This document shows, one piece after another, positions 25,226 through 33,820 of a DNA stretch of 64,000 nt. The stretch's first letter is position 1; the number at the start of each line of letters is the position of its first letter. Origin of the DNA: JBEBGV01 sp040081265 (GTDB lineage: Bacteria; Acidobacteriota; Vicinamibacteria; Vicinamibacterales; UBA2999); assembly GCA_040081265.1 (NCBI GenBank), contig JBEBGV010000008.1, positions 33,244 to 97,243 on the forward strand. The letters run 5' to 3'. The notes under the pieces were generated by a model, which ran no database searches, was not told the origin of the DNA, and was given only the letters and a program-made list of their open reading frames with translations. The position numbers and the translations under genes are program-made.

Positions 25226-25253
25226 CACACCCCACCCAACCACCAACTCCCAC
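25226..25253. repeat. Short heptad run (CCACCAA type)
   Basis: Four 7-base units in register: CACACCC, CACCCAA, CCACCAA, CTCCCAC. On the other strand the units read GTGGGAG, TTGGTGG, TTGGGTG, GTGTG, the same type as the run at 33124. Lies between two terminator hairpins. Confidence 0.4.
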
Positions 25254-25310
25254 CTACGGGGTGAACAATAGCGGTCCGGTTCTCGCGCGAGCCTTCGTCT
25301 CGTACATGAA

Positions 25311-25336
25311 ACGGGCCGCCGGTGAGGGCGGCCCGT
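25311..25336 (-). terminator. Terminator hairpin of the DUF1592-DUF1552 operon
   Basis: Forward ACGGGCCGCC (25311-25320) and GGCGGCCCGT (25327-25336), a perfect 10-bp stem with a 6-base loop, 43 bases after the DUF1552 stop on the minus strand. On that strand it is followed by TTTC, a weak T-tract. Confidence 0.6.
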
Positions 25337-25378
25337 TCACTGTTGCGGCGGGTCTCTTCAGACCCGGTCCAGGTGGTG

Positions 25379-26698
25379 CTAGACGAGCGTGATCTTGCCC
25401 GTGCTGGCGCCCATCTTGTCCATCTCGACACCGAACACTTCGCCCATGCCGAGGAGCAGGTTGGCCGTCGGCTCTTCCTTCTCCACCGCGATGTGCAGGT
25501 TGCCTTTGACGCGGCCACCGGCCTTGCCGAGGAGGAGCGCCGGTGGGCTCTTGCGGTCGTGCACGTTGCCGTTGCTCATGCCGCTGCCGAAGTAGAACAG
25601 CGAGTTGTCGAGCAGGTTGCCGTCGCCATCCGGCGTGTTTCGGAGCTTCTCCGCAAACTCGGCCAGCTTGGCAATCTGATAGGTGCCGATCTTGGCGTAC
25701 TTGGCCAGCGTCTCCGGATTGTTGGCGTGGTGGGAGATGCTGTGGTGCGCTTCCGGCACACCGATGTGCGCGTAGCTGCGGCTGCTCGCTTCGTGGCCGA
25801 GCAGGAAGGTGAACACGCGGCTGATGTCGCCCTGGAACGCGATGCGCATCAGGTCGTAGGTCACCGTCATGTGGTCGTCGAAGAGCTCAGGGATGCCGAG
25901 GGGGGCGTCCGCGTTCTCCAGGCTGCCGAGCCGCGATTCCATGCGCCCGAGCTGCTGCTCAACGTCACGGACGTTGGTCAGGTACTCGTCGAGGATCTGC
26001 GTGTCCGACGGACCGAGGCCCTTCTTCAGCTTGGCGGTTTCCTCGAGCACCGAGTCGAGCATGCTCTGCTTCTGCTTGAGGTTGGCATTGCGCTGCTGGG
26101 TTGTGCCCACCTCACCGAACATGCGCTCGAAGGTCACGCGCGGGTTCACGCCCACTGGCAGCGGCGAGGTGTCATCGCGCCACGAGAGCGTGTTGAAGAA
26201 GGCGCACGGGAAGCCGTCACATGCACCGGCCGAGGTGCCCATGTCCTCGGTGCCCACTTCAATCGACTTCAGCGGCGTGTCGCCGGCGACCTTATCGGCG
26301 ATGTGCTGGTCGATGGTCTTCTTCGAGACAAGCTGCGAGAAGTCCGCCTTGCCGACCGGGCCCGTGCCGTTCAGAAACGCGGCGCTGGCGCCGAGGTGGA
26401 TGGACCCCTGCGGGGCGGTCATCTTGCTGACCGTGGTGATGTAGTCCTTCATCCCCGCGAGCGGCTGCATGACACGCTTGAGCTCGAAGTCCGAACCCGT
26501 CGTGTCCGGATGCCAGTACTCCGGATAGATTCCGTTGGGGATGTACATCGCCGCGAAGCGCAGCGGGCGATTGGCCGCCGTGCGCGCCTGCGCGGTCAAT
26601 GCCGGCACCATGGCGTCCAGGAACGGCAGTGCCACCGTGGCACCGAACGTTCCCACCAGGAACGTGCGCCGTGAGAGATGCTTCTTTGTAATGAACAT
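25379..26698 (-). CDS. DUF1552 domain-containing protein (Tat-exported)
   Basis: 439 aa. The N-terminus has a twin-arginine motif SRRTFLVG followed by a hydrophobic stretch, so the protein is probably exported by Tat. The body matches DUF1552 (related to the sulfatase/alkaline phosphatase-like DUF1501 group): FAAMYIPNGIYPEYW near the start, GSIHLGASAAFLNG, FGSGMSNGNVHDRKSPPALL near the end. It always travels with a DUF1592 protein, here 11 bases upstream. Function unknown; the pair is common in Planctomycetes and Acidobacteria. Confidence 0.93.
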   Translation of the reverse strand: MFITKKHLSRRTFLVGTFGATVALPFLDAMVPALTAQARTAANRPLRFAAMYIPNGIYPEYWHPDTTGSDFELKRVMQPLAGMKDYITTVSKMTAPQGSIHLGASAAFLNGTGPVGKADFSQLVSKKTIDQHIADKVAGDTPLKSIEVGTEDMGTSAGACDGFPCAFFNTLSWRDDTSPLPVGVNPRVTFERMFGEVGTTQQRNANLKQKQSMLDSVLEETAKLKKGLGPSDTQILDEYLTNVRDVEQQLGRMESRLGSLENADAPLGIPELFDDHMTVTYDLMRIAFQGDISRVFTFLLGHEASSRSYAHIGVPEAHHSISHHANNPETLAKYAKIGTYQIAKLAEFAEKLRNTPDGDGNLLDNSLFYFGSGMSNGNVHDRKSPPALLLGKAGGRVKGNLHIAVEKEEPTANLLLGMGEVFGVEMDKMGASTGKITLV

Positions 26699-26709
26699 GA
26701 CTGCTCCAG

Positions 26710-29235
26710 TTAGTTTTGCGCGACGCGCTGTTCAGGTGACACGCCGGGCTTGGTTCGCATCTGGAACGGCGCGCTCTCCACGATGCCCTGAATCACGCTC
26801 AGGAAACGGTAATCACTTGCTGAGGCTTTCTTGACGATGCTGCGCACGACGGGACGGTCGATGGGCTCGAGGCCACGACCGAGCGCGTAGGTCAGCAGAC
26901 GCTCGGTGACGTTGTTGGTAAACACCTCGGGACGGGCCACCAGCCAGTTCCGGAGTGCCACCGGCCCGTTGATTTCAGTGCCGTCCTGCAGGACGCCCGA
27001 CGTATCCACTGGCGCAGCCCCATCCTGGGTGCGCCACTGGCCGGCAGCGTCGAAGTTCTCGAGCGCGAAGCCGAGTGGGTCAATCGATCGGTGGCACGAC
27101 GCGCACACCGGGTTGCGACGGTGTGACTCGACGCGCTCACGCGTGGTGGCCGGACGGGACGCCGAGACCGGCGCGCTCTGGTCGAGCGGCGGTACCGACG
27201 GCGGTGGCACCGGCGCGGGCAGGCCCATCAAGGTGGTCAGGATGAACTTGCCGCGAATGGTCGGCGACGTGCGGGTCGCCACGGAGGTCACGGCCAGGAG
27301 ACTGCCCTGGCCGAGCAGGCCGCGACGGTTGGGATCGGTCACCTCGACCTTGCGGAAGCGTTCGCCGTAGACACCCTTGATGCCGTAGTGCTTGGCGAGG
27401 CGTTCGTTGAGGAACGTGTAGTTGGCATCCAGCAGGCTCATCACGCTCTGGTTGTCGCGCACGGCGCTGGCAAAGAACATCTCCGTCTCACGACGGAAGC
27501 CCTTGCGGATGTTGTCGTCGAAGTGCGGGAAGAGCAGCAGGTCGGGCACGACCTTGCTCTCCAGGTTCCGCAGCGTCAACCACTGTCCCGTGAACGCATC
27601 CATGAAGGAGTCGGCGCGATCGTCGGCCACCATGCGCTTGACCTGGGCCGCCAGTACACCGGGGCTGCGCAGCTGTCCGGCAATCGCCAGGTTCAGCAAC
27701 TGGTCGTCCGGAATGCTGTTCCACAGGAAAAACGACAGACGCGAGGCCAGCTCGAGGTCGGTGATGCGGTGCGCGGCACCGCTGGCCACCGGCGTCTCGG
27801 GATCGCGCTCGATCCGATACAGGAACGACGGGCTCGCCAGGACGCGCGCGACCGCCGCGCGGATGCCCGCGTCGAAGTCGCCGCCGCTCTTGCGGGCGTC
27901 GGAGTAGAACGACAGCGGTGCCGCCAGATCCGAAGCCGTCACCGGGCGTCGGTAGGCGCGCCGGGCCAGCGTCGACACGATGCGCTCGGCACAGGCCGAT
28001 TCGTCACTCGCCCCGGTGGGCTTGCAGACAAACAGACGCTGACGGCTCGCGGTGTTGCTGATGCCCTTCACGTTATACGGGCCGTCAATGTTGACGGTGC
28101 GCAGCTTCGGCCAGCCGCCCACGAAGTGGACTTCCTGGCTGTCACGACGCGCCGGCTGCCACACAGCCTGTTCCTGTCCCGCCTGATCCTTCCAGGTGAA
28201 ACCGACATCGTGCGGACCCGCCGTGACGAACACCCGGGCGCTCATCCGACCATCAATGACCGGGCGCGTGCGGGTGATGTCGTCACCGTTGACTTTGTGG
28301 TCCTGTTCGCCACCGATCGGGGCGGAGTAGACCTGCTCACCGTCGATGGTGATGAGGAACTCGCGCGGCTTTTCGGCGCCCTCCACGCCCACCAGACCTT
28401 CGATAACGGCCCAAATCAACCGGCCAGTCAGCTGGTACTCGGCATCAGCCGGGAAGTTGTAGCGGACCAGCGCACCCCCGCGCGTGCCGAGGGGAAGACC
28501 TTCGACGTGTTCGTTCTGCGAGTGCTCGAGGCTGATCGGGAAGGTCGTCGTTCCCGGCGCCGCATCCTTGTTGCCCACCGCCTCGTTGCTGATCTTGATG
28601 GCAGCCGCGAGGTAGCGCTCAAGGAGCAGCGGTGAGGTCTTCAGCGCCGCCGCAATGTTGTCGAACCCGAAGTCGCCACCGTCGCTCGGCAGCATGTCGG
28701 TCGCGTTGAAATCCACGGCGAGCAGGTCGCGCACCGCGTTCTGATACTCGACACGGTTCAGGCGATGTGCGACGAACTGGCCGGGGTTATTGGCCTTGGC
28801 CGCCGCCTGATCGAGCTGCGTGGCTACATACGCACGCATCGAGTTGAGCGCAACGGGCTCGGGATGCGGCATCCCCTGTGGTGGCATCGCGCCCACCGAC
28901 AGCTTCAGCAGCACGCGTTCCCACGTGCGCGCATCGCGCGCCACGTTGTTCATGTCCACGCCGTCGAGTCGCAGCGGATCCGCCGCCGGCGTGCTCGTGC
29001 GGGCGTTGTGGCAGGTCACGCAGTATTTGTCGACCAGCGCCTGATGCTCAGCGGGCGTCCCGACGCTCGCAGCAGGAGCCGCCGCCTGACGCGTCGCCGG
29101 GCGTGGTGCCTGGGCGGCAGACGTCGGCGCCTGCGCCGTGCGCGGAGCCGGCGCGGACTGCGGGGCGCGCTGGGCGAGAACGACCACGCCCACCGACACC
29201 CACGCGAACGCGGCGATCATAAGAAGCTTCTTCAT
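26710..29235 (-). CDS. DUF1587/DUF1592/DUF1588/DUF1585 protein with cytochrome-c-like motifs
   Basis: 841 aa. A signal-like N-terminus (MIAAFAWVSVGVVVLAQ) is followed by a haem-binding CVTCHNA motif in a cytochrome-c-like domain, then DUF1587 (RLNRVEYQNAVRDLL to LLERYLAAA), DUF1595 (SACAERIVSTLARRAYRRPV), DUF1592 (LELASRLSFFLWNSIPDDQLL), DUF1588 with a second CASCH motif in NPVCASCHRSIDPLGFALEN, and DUF1585 at the C-terminus (TERLLTYALGRGLEPIDRPV). Proposed periplasmic haem proteins of unknown substrate. Second gene of the ankyrin-DUF1592-DUF1552 operon. Confidence 0.93.
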   Translation of the reverse strand: MKKLLMIAAFAWVSVGVVVLAQRAPQSAPAPRTAQAPTSAAQAPRPATRQAAAPAASVGTPAEHQALVDKYCVTCHNARTSTPAADPLRLDGVDMNNVARDARTWERVLLKLSVGAMPPQGMPHPEPVALNSMRAYVATQLDQAAAKANNPGQFVAHRLNRVEYQNAVRDLLAVDFNATDMLPSDGGDFGFDNIAAALKTSPLLLERYLAAAIKISNEAVGNKDAAPGTTTFPISLEHSQNEHVEGLPLGTRGGALVRYNFPADAEYQLTGRLIWAVIEGLVGVEGAEKPREFLITIDGEQVYSAPIGGEQDHKVNGDDITRTRPVIDGRMSARVFVTAGPHDVGFTWKDQAGQEQAVWQPARRDSQEVHFVGGWPKLRTVNIDGPYNVKGISNTASRQRLFVCKPTGASDESACAERIVSTLARRAYRRPVTASDLAAPLSFYSDARKSGGDFDAGIRAAVARVLASPSFLYRIERDPETPVASGAAHRITDLELASRLSFFLWNSIPDDQLLNLAIAGQLRSPGVLAAQVKRMVADDRADSFMDAFTGQWLTLRNLESKVVPDLLLFPHFDDNIRKGFRRETEMFFASAVRDNQSVMSLLDANYTFLNERLAKHYGIKGVYGERFRKVEVTDPNRRGLLGQGSLLAVTSVATRTSPTIRGKFILTTLMGLPAPVPPPSVPPLDQSAPVSASRPATTRERVESHRRNPVCASCHRSIDPLGFALENFDAAGQWRTQDGAAPVDTSGVLQDGTEINGPVALRNWLVARPEVFTNNVTERLLTYALGRGLEPIDRPVVRSIVKKASASDYRFLSVIQGIVESAPFQMRTKPGVSPEQRVAQN

Positions 29236-29237
29236 GA

Positions 29238-30905
29238 CTACTGTCCTCCCGCCGGGGCCTTGGCCGCCGTCGGCACCTCAAATGCGGGCTTGCCGAACTG
29301 GGTGTCCGCCCAGGCCGGCCACCCCATCAATTCACGCATCAATACGATGGTGTTCTTGGCGGACTTCACCTCCGGAATCGGCGTGCCGGCATTCATTGCC
29401 TGCAGCACCTCCGGTGGCGGGCCAACGCGCTTCTTCTCGGTTTCCCAGGCGTCTTCGGCAATCGCGATCGGCGTCTGTCCGGCCCAGTTGTAGAGCTCCA
29501 TGCTCGCGCCGTTTCTGGCCAGCACCTTGATCATGTCGAGGTCATTACGCGTCACGGCCTGGTGCAGGGCCGTGTTGCCGTCGTCTTCCAGCTGAAAATT
29601 GGCGTCCGCGCCAGCCTTGATCAGCAGTTCCACGGCCTCAGCCGGGGTACGACTTCCCGCCTCGCGCCACACTGGCTTGTCGATTCGGCCGAAGCCCGGG
29701 CCACCGCCAAACGACGCCCCGCGACCACCAACCGAGGCAGCCATAACCGCCGAACGTCCCAGGTTGCCGCCACGGCCACCTGCAGGAGGCGCCGACGGCA
29801 TCCACTTCAGATCCGCCTTCGGGAGGATCACCTTCAACGCTTCCACGTCGGCCGCCACCGCTGCGCGGTAGAACGCCGATGCGTTGTGGTTGTCCGGGTT
29901 GGCCATCGAAATGGAGTGCAACTGCCCCTGGAACGCCTTATTGGGGTCGGCACCCATCGCGAGCAGGCGCTTGATCAGATCCATGGTCGTGACCTTGTTC
30001 GGGTGATCCCAACGCAGGAGGCCGCCGTCCTTGGCGCGCATGTCGGTCGTGCCATCGTGCTGGTCCACCGCGAAGTAGAGCGCACCGTCATTGGGGTCGG
30101 CGCCGAGGTCGAGCAGCAGATTCGCCATGTCGAGGCGGTCGTTGGCGATAGCGATAATGGTCGCGCTCGCGTTGTCCCCGTTCTTGGCATTCAGATCCGC
30201 ACCGGCCTTGGCCAGCGTGCGCACGGTGTCTTCGTGGCCGTTGCGCGCCGCCCACATCAGTGCCGTAAACCCACCGCTCGGGTGGTCGGCGTGGCTGCGC
30301 ACCGTCAGCGCGGTCTTACGCGCCTGCAGGTTGGGCTTGGCACCGGCTTCAAGCAGCGCACTCACGACTTCGGCGTGCCCTTCGCCGGCGGCCCACATGA
30401 GTGGGGTCTGATCCTGAAGCGCGTCGGTGCCGTTGACATCGGCCCCCCTGGCCAGCAGGAGACGCACGGCGTCCACGCGGCCCGCACGAGCCGCCGCCAT
30501 GAGCGGTGTCTCGCCGTCTTCGTGAGTCAGCTTGGAACTGGCGCCCGCCTTGAGCAGGGCTTCCATGATGGGCATGTCGCCCGTGCGGCTCGCCTGGAGC
30601 AGCGGCGTCATCCCGTACCGGTTGGCCGCGTCGACCTTGGCGCCCGCCGCAATCAGCGAACGGACCATCTCGATATCAGAGTTATAGACCGCCCACAGCA
30701 ACGCCGTGGAACCATCCGAAGCCGGCGTATTGACGTTCGCGCCGCCCGCCACCAGTCTGCGAACCGCTGCGCGATCACCGGCCTTTGCGGCCGTCGAAAT
30801 CGGGCTCTGTGCAGAAGGAACTGCCGGACGCAGGACCGCTAAAACGGCCACCACGCCGAGCCACCCCAGACCCTGTCGCATCCGAACTGTGCTCACCCAC
30901 TTCAT
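29238..30905 (-). CDS. Secreted ankyrin-repeat protein
   Basis: 555 aa from ATG 30905. A signal peptide (RQGLGWLGVVAVLAVLRP to AVPSAQS) precedes at least eight ankyrin repeats, e.g. DGSTALLWAVYNSDIEMVRSL, NRYGMTPLLQASRTGDMPIM, EDGETPLMAAARAGRVDAVR, and two more near the C-terminus. A Gly-rich stretch (PAGGRGGNLGRSAVMAAS) breaks the array near residue 400. Likely a periplasmic protein-interaction scaffold. GAGGAG lies before the ATG, so the longer frame to 31022 was rejected. First gene of the DUF1592/DUF1552 operon, with a 2-base gap to it. Confidence 0.9.
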   Translation of the reverse strand: MKWVSTVRMRQGLGWLGVVAVLAVLRPAVPSAQSPISTAAKAGDRAAVRRLVAGGANVNTPASDGSTALLWAVYNSDIEMVRSLIAAGAKVDAANRYGMTPLLQASRTGDMPIMEALLKAGASSKLTHEDGETPLMAAARAGRVDAVRLLLARGADVNGTDALQDQTPLMWAAGEGHAEVVSALLEAGAKPNLQARKTALTVRSHADHPSGGFTALMWAARNGHEDTVRTLAKAGADLNAKNGDNASATIIAIANDRLDMANLLLDLGADPNDGALYFAVDQHDGTTDMRAKDGGLLRWDHPNKVTTMDLIKRLLAMGADPNKAFQGQLHSISMANPDNHNASAFYRAAVAADVEALKVILPKADLKWMPSAPPAGGRGGNLGRSAVMAASVGGRGASFGGGPGFGRIDKPVWREAGSRTPAEAVELLIKAGADANFQLEDDGNTALHQAVTRNDLDMIKVLARNGASMELYNWAGQTPIAIAEDAWETEKKRVGPPPEVLQAMNAGTPIPEVKSAKNTIVLMRELMGWPAWADTQFGKPAFEVPTAAKAPAGGQ

Positions 30906-31072
30906 CGAGACTCTCCTCGCTGATTCCCGGTAACCGATTAGCGGCCGACGTGTGCCCGACGCCCACCACAGCCTGGGGCGATAGGCGCAGACCTGTACGC
31001 AAGCACTGTAGCTCCGGGACATGAAGGGCGGATGAAGGCGAATTTGCCGGCCATTCTGCCCCTTTTCAGGGC

Positions 31073-31078
31073 TAGACT
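31073..31078 (+). promoter_or_regulatory. Probable -10 box, leaderless start of the gene at 31086
   Basis: TAGACT followed by 7 bases and GTG 31086. There is no ribosome site before the GTG. Confidence 0.4.
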
Positions 31079-31085
31079 ATGTCCC

Positions 31086-31745
31086 GTGGCAACCCGGCCA
31101 GCCGCGCGTGGTCGCCTGCTCTGCGCGTGCCTTGTTTCCGTCCTGCTGCTCGGGATCTCCCTGGCGGCACAGCGTCTCGTCATCAGTTTTGACGAGGACG
31201 CCCTCGGCGCGCGTCCCGACGGGTTCTTCTTCGCAGCCTCCCGCCAGCCGACACCCGGCACCTGGGAGGTCCTCGGTGCCGGCAACAAGCGTCATCTCAG
31301 TCACACCGCCGATCCAACCGTCACCTTGAGAGGTATCTCGGTGGCGGGCTTCTCCTACGACGCCCCCGACGACGTGCGCGTCGCGACCAGGTTGAGACTG
31401 TCGGACGGCGACCGCGCTGGCGGCCTGATCTGGCGCTATCGGGACGTCAACAACTTCTATTTCATGGTGGTCTTCTACGGCACGAAGACCGCCGGGCTGT
31501 TTCGGGTCACCGGCGGCAATCGCGTCGCGCTCCACTCCGTGAACGACATCAATCTCGACCCGAACGCCTGGCACTCAATCGCCGTCGTTCATGAGGGTGA
31601 TGACATCCGCGGCACCATCGATGGCATCGGCATCCTGCGCGCCCGCGACCGCGCCATCACCGAAAGCGGACGCGCCGGCGTCTGGTCGGCAGGTAACACC
31701 ACCGGCTGGTTCGACGACGTCATCATCGAGCGCGCACCCGACTAG
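31086..31745 (+). CDS. Secreted LamG/concanavalin-like domain protein
   Basis: 219 aa from GTG 31086. Signal peptide (GRLLCACLVSVLLLGISLAAQ), then a beta-sandwich of the concanavalin/laminin-G or DUF1080 kind: DDVRVATRLRLSDGDRAGGLIWRY, NNFYFMVVFYGTKTAGLF, WHSIAVVHEGDDIRGTIDG, GRAGVWSAGNTTGWFDDV. Such domains bind sugars or act as glycoside-hydrolase-like lectins; no catalytic residue set can be pointed to. An upstream ATG (31032) would add 18 residues before the signal peptide. Followed at 31779 by a sensor kinase. Confidence 0.72.
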   Translation: MATRPAARGRLLCACLVSVLLLGISLAAQRLVISFDEDALGARPDGFFFAASRQPTPGTWEVLGAGNKRHLSHTADPTVTLRGISVAGFSYDAPDDVRVATRLRLSDGDRAGGLIWRYRDVNNFYFMVVFYGTKTAGLFRVTGGNRVALHSVNDINLDPNAWHSIAVVHEGDDIRGTIDGIGILRARDRAITESGRAGVWSAGNTTGWFDDVIIERAPD

Positions 31746-31778
31746 GCTCGCGCCCGGAGGCCCAGCCCCCGCACGTCG

Positions 31779-33113
31779 ATGCTCCGCTCCCTCCGCGCCA
31801 CCCTCCTGATCTGGTACACGTTCGTCCTGGTCATCCTCATCGTCGTCTTTGCCAGCACGGTGACGTACCAGTACTGGCAATCACTGATTCAGCAGGTGGA
31901 CGCCGACCTGGTTGACGCGACCTCCGTCCTGGTCAGCGGGCTGACCCCCGACATCGACGGTACGTTCGACCTCAACGTGCCGGACTCGTTTCGCCGCTCC
32001 GTGCCCGACAGCGGCGACGAGACGTATTACGCCGTCTGGAATCCTCGCGGGGAGCTCGTCGACCAGTCCGAACCGCTGGCCACACCGCGCAGCATGCCGG
32101 CGCCGGGCGTGGCCACACGACTCGGACGCCGCGAAGTGGTCGTGGACGTGGCAGGACGGGCCCGCATCCTGGCGGGACGCCAGCTCGACTCTACCTACGC
32201 CGCAGTACGCACGCTGGGGCTTGGCCTGGCGTCATCGGGAGCCCTGGTGCTGGCGCTCGCACTCATCGGCGGATTCTTCCTGGCCGGACGTGCGCTCGCG
32301 CCGGTTGCGCGCATCAGCCGAACTGCCGGGGCGATGATCGGCGGCGACCTCGACGCGCGCATTCCGGTCAAAGGCACCGCCAGCGAGCTGGAACAGGTGG
32401 CTCGCGCACTGAACGAGGCCTTCGATCGCCTGAGCGTCGCCGTCGATCGTCAGCGACAATTCACGGCCGACGCGTCGCACGAGCTGCGCACGCCCCTGGC
32501 GACGCTGCGGGCCGAGTTCGAGTGGGCGCTGACGAGGCCGCGCAGCGCCGACGAATACAAGGCGTCGATCGAGAAGGGACAACGGGCGGTCGAGCGGATG
32601 AGCGAACTGGCCGACCGGCTCCTGACCCTGGTGAGTCCTGGCGGCCGACCAGACATGGGCCGATCCGCGCTGAACCTGGCCACCGTGGTCAGCGCCTCAG
32701 TCGATCTGCTGCGCCCGCTGGCTGTCAGCCATTCGGTGACGCTCGAAGCCACGTACGCAGACGCCCCGATCTCCGGCGTGCGCAATCTCCTCGCGGACGC
32801 GATCTCGAACCTGCTGAAGAACGCTATCGAATACAACCGGCCCGGTGGCACCGTCTCCATCGCGATGGCCAACGAGCCGGGCTGGGTCGTCACGACCATC
32901 CGGGACACCGGCATCGGCATCAGTGCCGAAGACCTGTCCCGCATCTTCGAGCGCTTCTATCGCGTTGATCGGTCACGCACGCGGGGCGGCGCCGGACTCG
33001 GCCTGGCCATCGTCAAGAGCGTGATCGAAGATCATGGCGGCTCGGTGACCTGCTCGAGCACCCCGGACGTGGGCACCGAGTTTCAGGTGCGACTGCCGAG
33101 AGTGGCGGGATGA
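31779..33113 (+). CDS. Membrane sensor histidine kinase
   Basis: 444 aa. Two membrane segments (about 8-30 and 147-172) frame an extracytoplasmic sensor loop; HAMP (about 172-225) follows, then HisKA with the phosphorylated H234 in DASHELRTPL, and a HATPase with N-box SNLLKNAIEYNRPGG, DTGIGISAEDLSRIFERFYR and GGAGLGLAIVKSVIEDHGG. It is followed at 33164 by an OmpR-type regulator and is its likely partner. The signal is unknown; the upstream secreted protein could be linked. Confidence 0.94.
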   Translation: MLRSLRATLLIWYTFVLVILIVVFASTVTYQYWQSLIQQVDADLVDATSVLVSGLTPDIDGTFDLNVPDSFRRSVPDSGDETYYAVWNPRGELVDQSEPLATPRSMPAPGVATRLGRREVVVDVAGRARILAGRQLDSTYAAVRTLGLGLASSGALVLALALIGGFFLAGRALAPVARISRTAGAMIGGDLDARIPVKGTASELEQVARALNEAFDRLSVAVDRQRQFTADASHELRTPLATLRAEFEWALTRPRSADEYKASIEKGQRAVERMSELADRLLTLVSPGGRPDMGRSALNLATVVSASVDLLRPLAVSHSVTLEATYADAPISGVRNLLADAISNLLKNAIEYNRPGGTVSIAMANEPGWVVTTIRDTGIGISAEDLSRIFERFYRVDRSRTRGGAGLGLAIVKSVIEDHGGSVTCSSTPDVGTEFQVRLPRVAG

Positions 33114-33123
33114 GTCGACGGGT

Positions 33124-33151
33124 GGTGGTGGTTGGTCGTTGGTGGTGATGG
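33124..33151. repeat. Short heptad run (GTTGGTG type)
   Basis: Four 7-base units, GGTGGTG, GTTGGTC, GTTGGTG, GTGATGG, between the sensor kinase stop and the response regulator GTG start. The same unit type as the complementary run at 25226. Confidence 0.35.
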
Positions 33152-33163
33152 AGGTCGATCTCT

Positions 33164-33820
33164 GTGCGCGTACTTGTTGTTGAAGACGAAAAGGACCTGG
33201 CCGATACGCTCGTCCGAGCGCTGACCGAAGAAGGCTTCGCGATCGACCTGGCGACCGACGGCGACGAAGGTCTGTTCAAAATCGCCGACGTGGCCTATGA
33301 CGCTGCGGTGCTGGACGTCATGCTCCCGGTCATGGACGGCTGGACGCTGCTCGAGAACGCCCGTGCTCGCGGCATCCGTACGCCGGTACTCATGCTGACG
33401 GCGCGGGACACCGTCGAGGACCGCGTGCGCGGGTTGAACCTCGGCGCCGACGACTATCTGGTCAAGCCGTTCGCGCTGCGTGAACTGGTCGCCCGCCTGC
33501 ACGCGCTCGTCCGCCGCGCCTACGGCAGCCCTGTCCCCCGCATCGCGGTCGGCGATCTGGTCATCGACACCGGCGCCAGGCGTGTGCAGCGTAACGGGGT
33601 GACAATCGAGTTGACGGCGCGGGAGTACGCGGTGCTCGAGCTGCTGGCTCGTTCGCGCGGTCGCCTGGTGACACGTACGCGTCTCTGCCAGTCCCTCTAC
33701 AACGAGGACATCGACATCACGTCGAATGTGGTCGACGTCCACATCGCCGCCCTGCGCAAGAAGATCGGCGCCGACGTCATCCGCACACGCCGCGGCGAAG
33801 GCTACATCATCGAGGAGTGA
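33164..33820 (+). CDS. OmpR-family response regulator
   Basis: 218 aa from GTG 33164. The receiver domain has E7/D8, phospho-acceptor D51 in AVLDVMLPVMDGW, T/S switch in LMLTARD and the lysine in LVKPFALREL. The C-terminal winged helix runs from IAVGDLVIDTGARRV to DVIRTRRGEGYIIEE. Co-directional with the histidine kinase (50-base gap). Its end overlaps the convergent SGNH gene by 14 bases. Target genes unknown. Confidence 0.95.
   Translation: MRVLVVEDEKDLADTLVRALTEEGFAIDLATDGDEGLFKIADVAYDAAVLDVMLPVMDGWTLLENARARGIRTPVLMLTARDTVEDRVRGLNLGADDYLVKPFALRELVARLHALVRRAYGSPVPRIAVGDLVIDTGARRVQRNGVTIELTAREYAVLELLARSRGRLVTRTRLCQSLYNEDIDITSNVVDVHIAALRKKIGADVIRTRRGEGYIIEE

Noticed and set aside
25322..26674. 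450-aa plus-strand frame antisense to DUF1552
   Set aside because: Composition is that of a mirrored codon bias (VHA-, LGQ-, VGV-rich) and it lies entirely on a real gene.
29562..30842. 426-aa plus-strand frame antisense to the ankyrin gene
   Set aside because: Low-complexity Arg/His/Gln-rich sequence; no domain.
4195..31049. TTT/TTG hexamers about 23 bases upstream of several leaderless -10 boxes (4195, 17361, 31044)
   Set aside because: 23 bases is far outside normal sigma70 spacing and the hexamers vary; with few cases it is likely chance.
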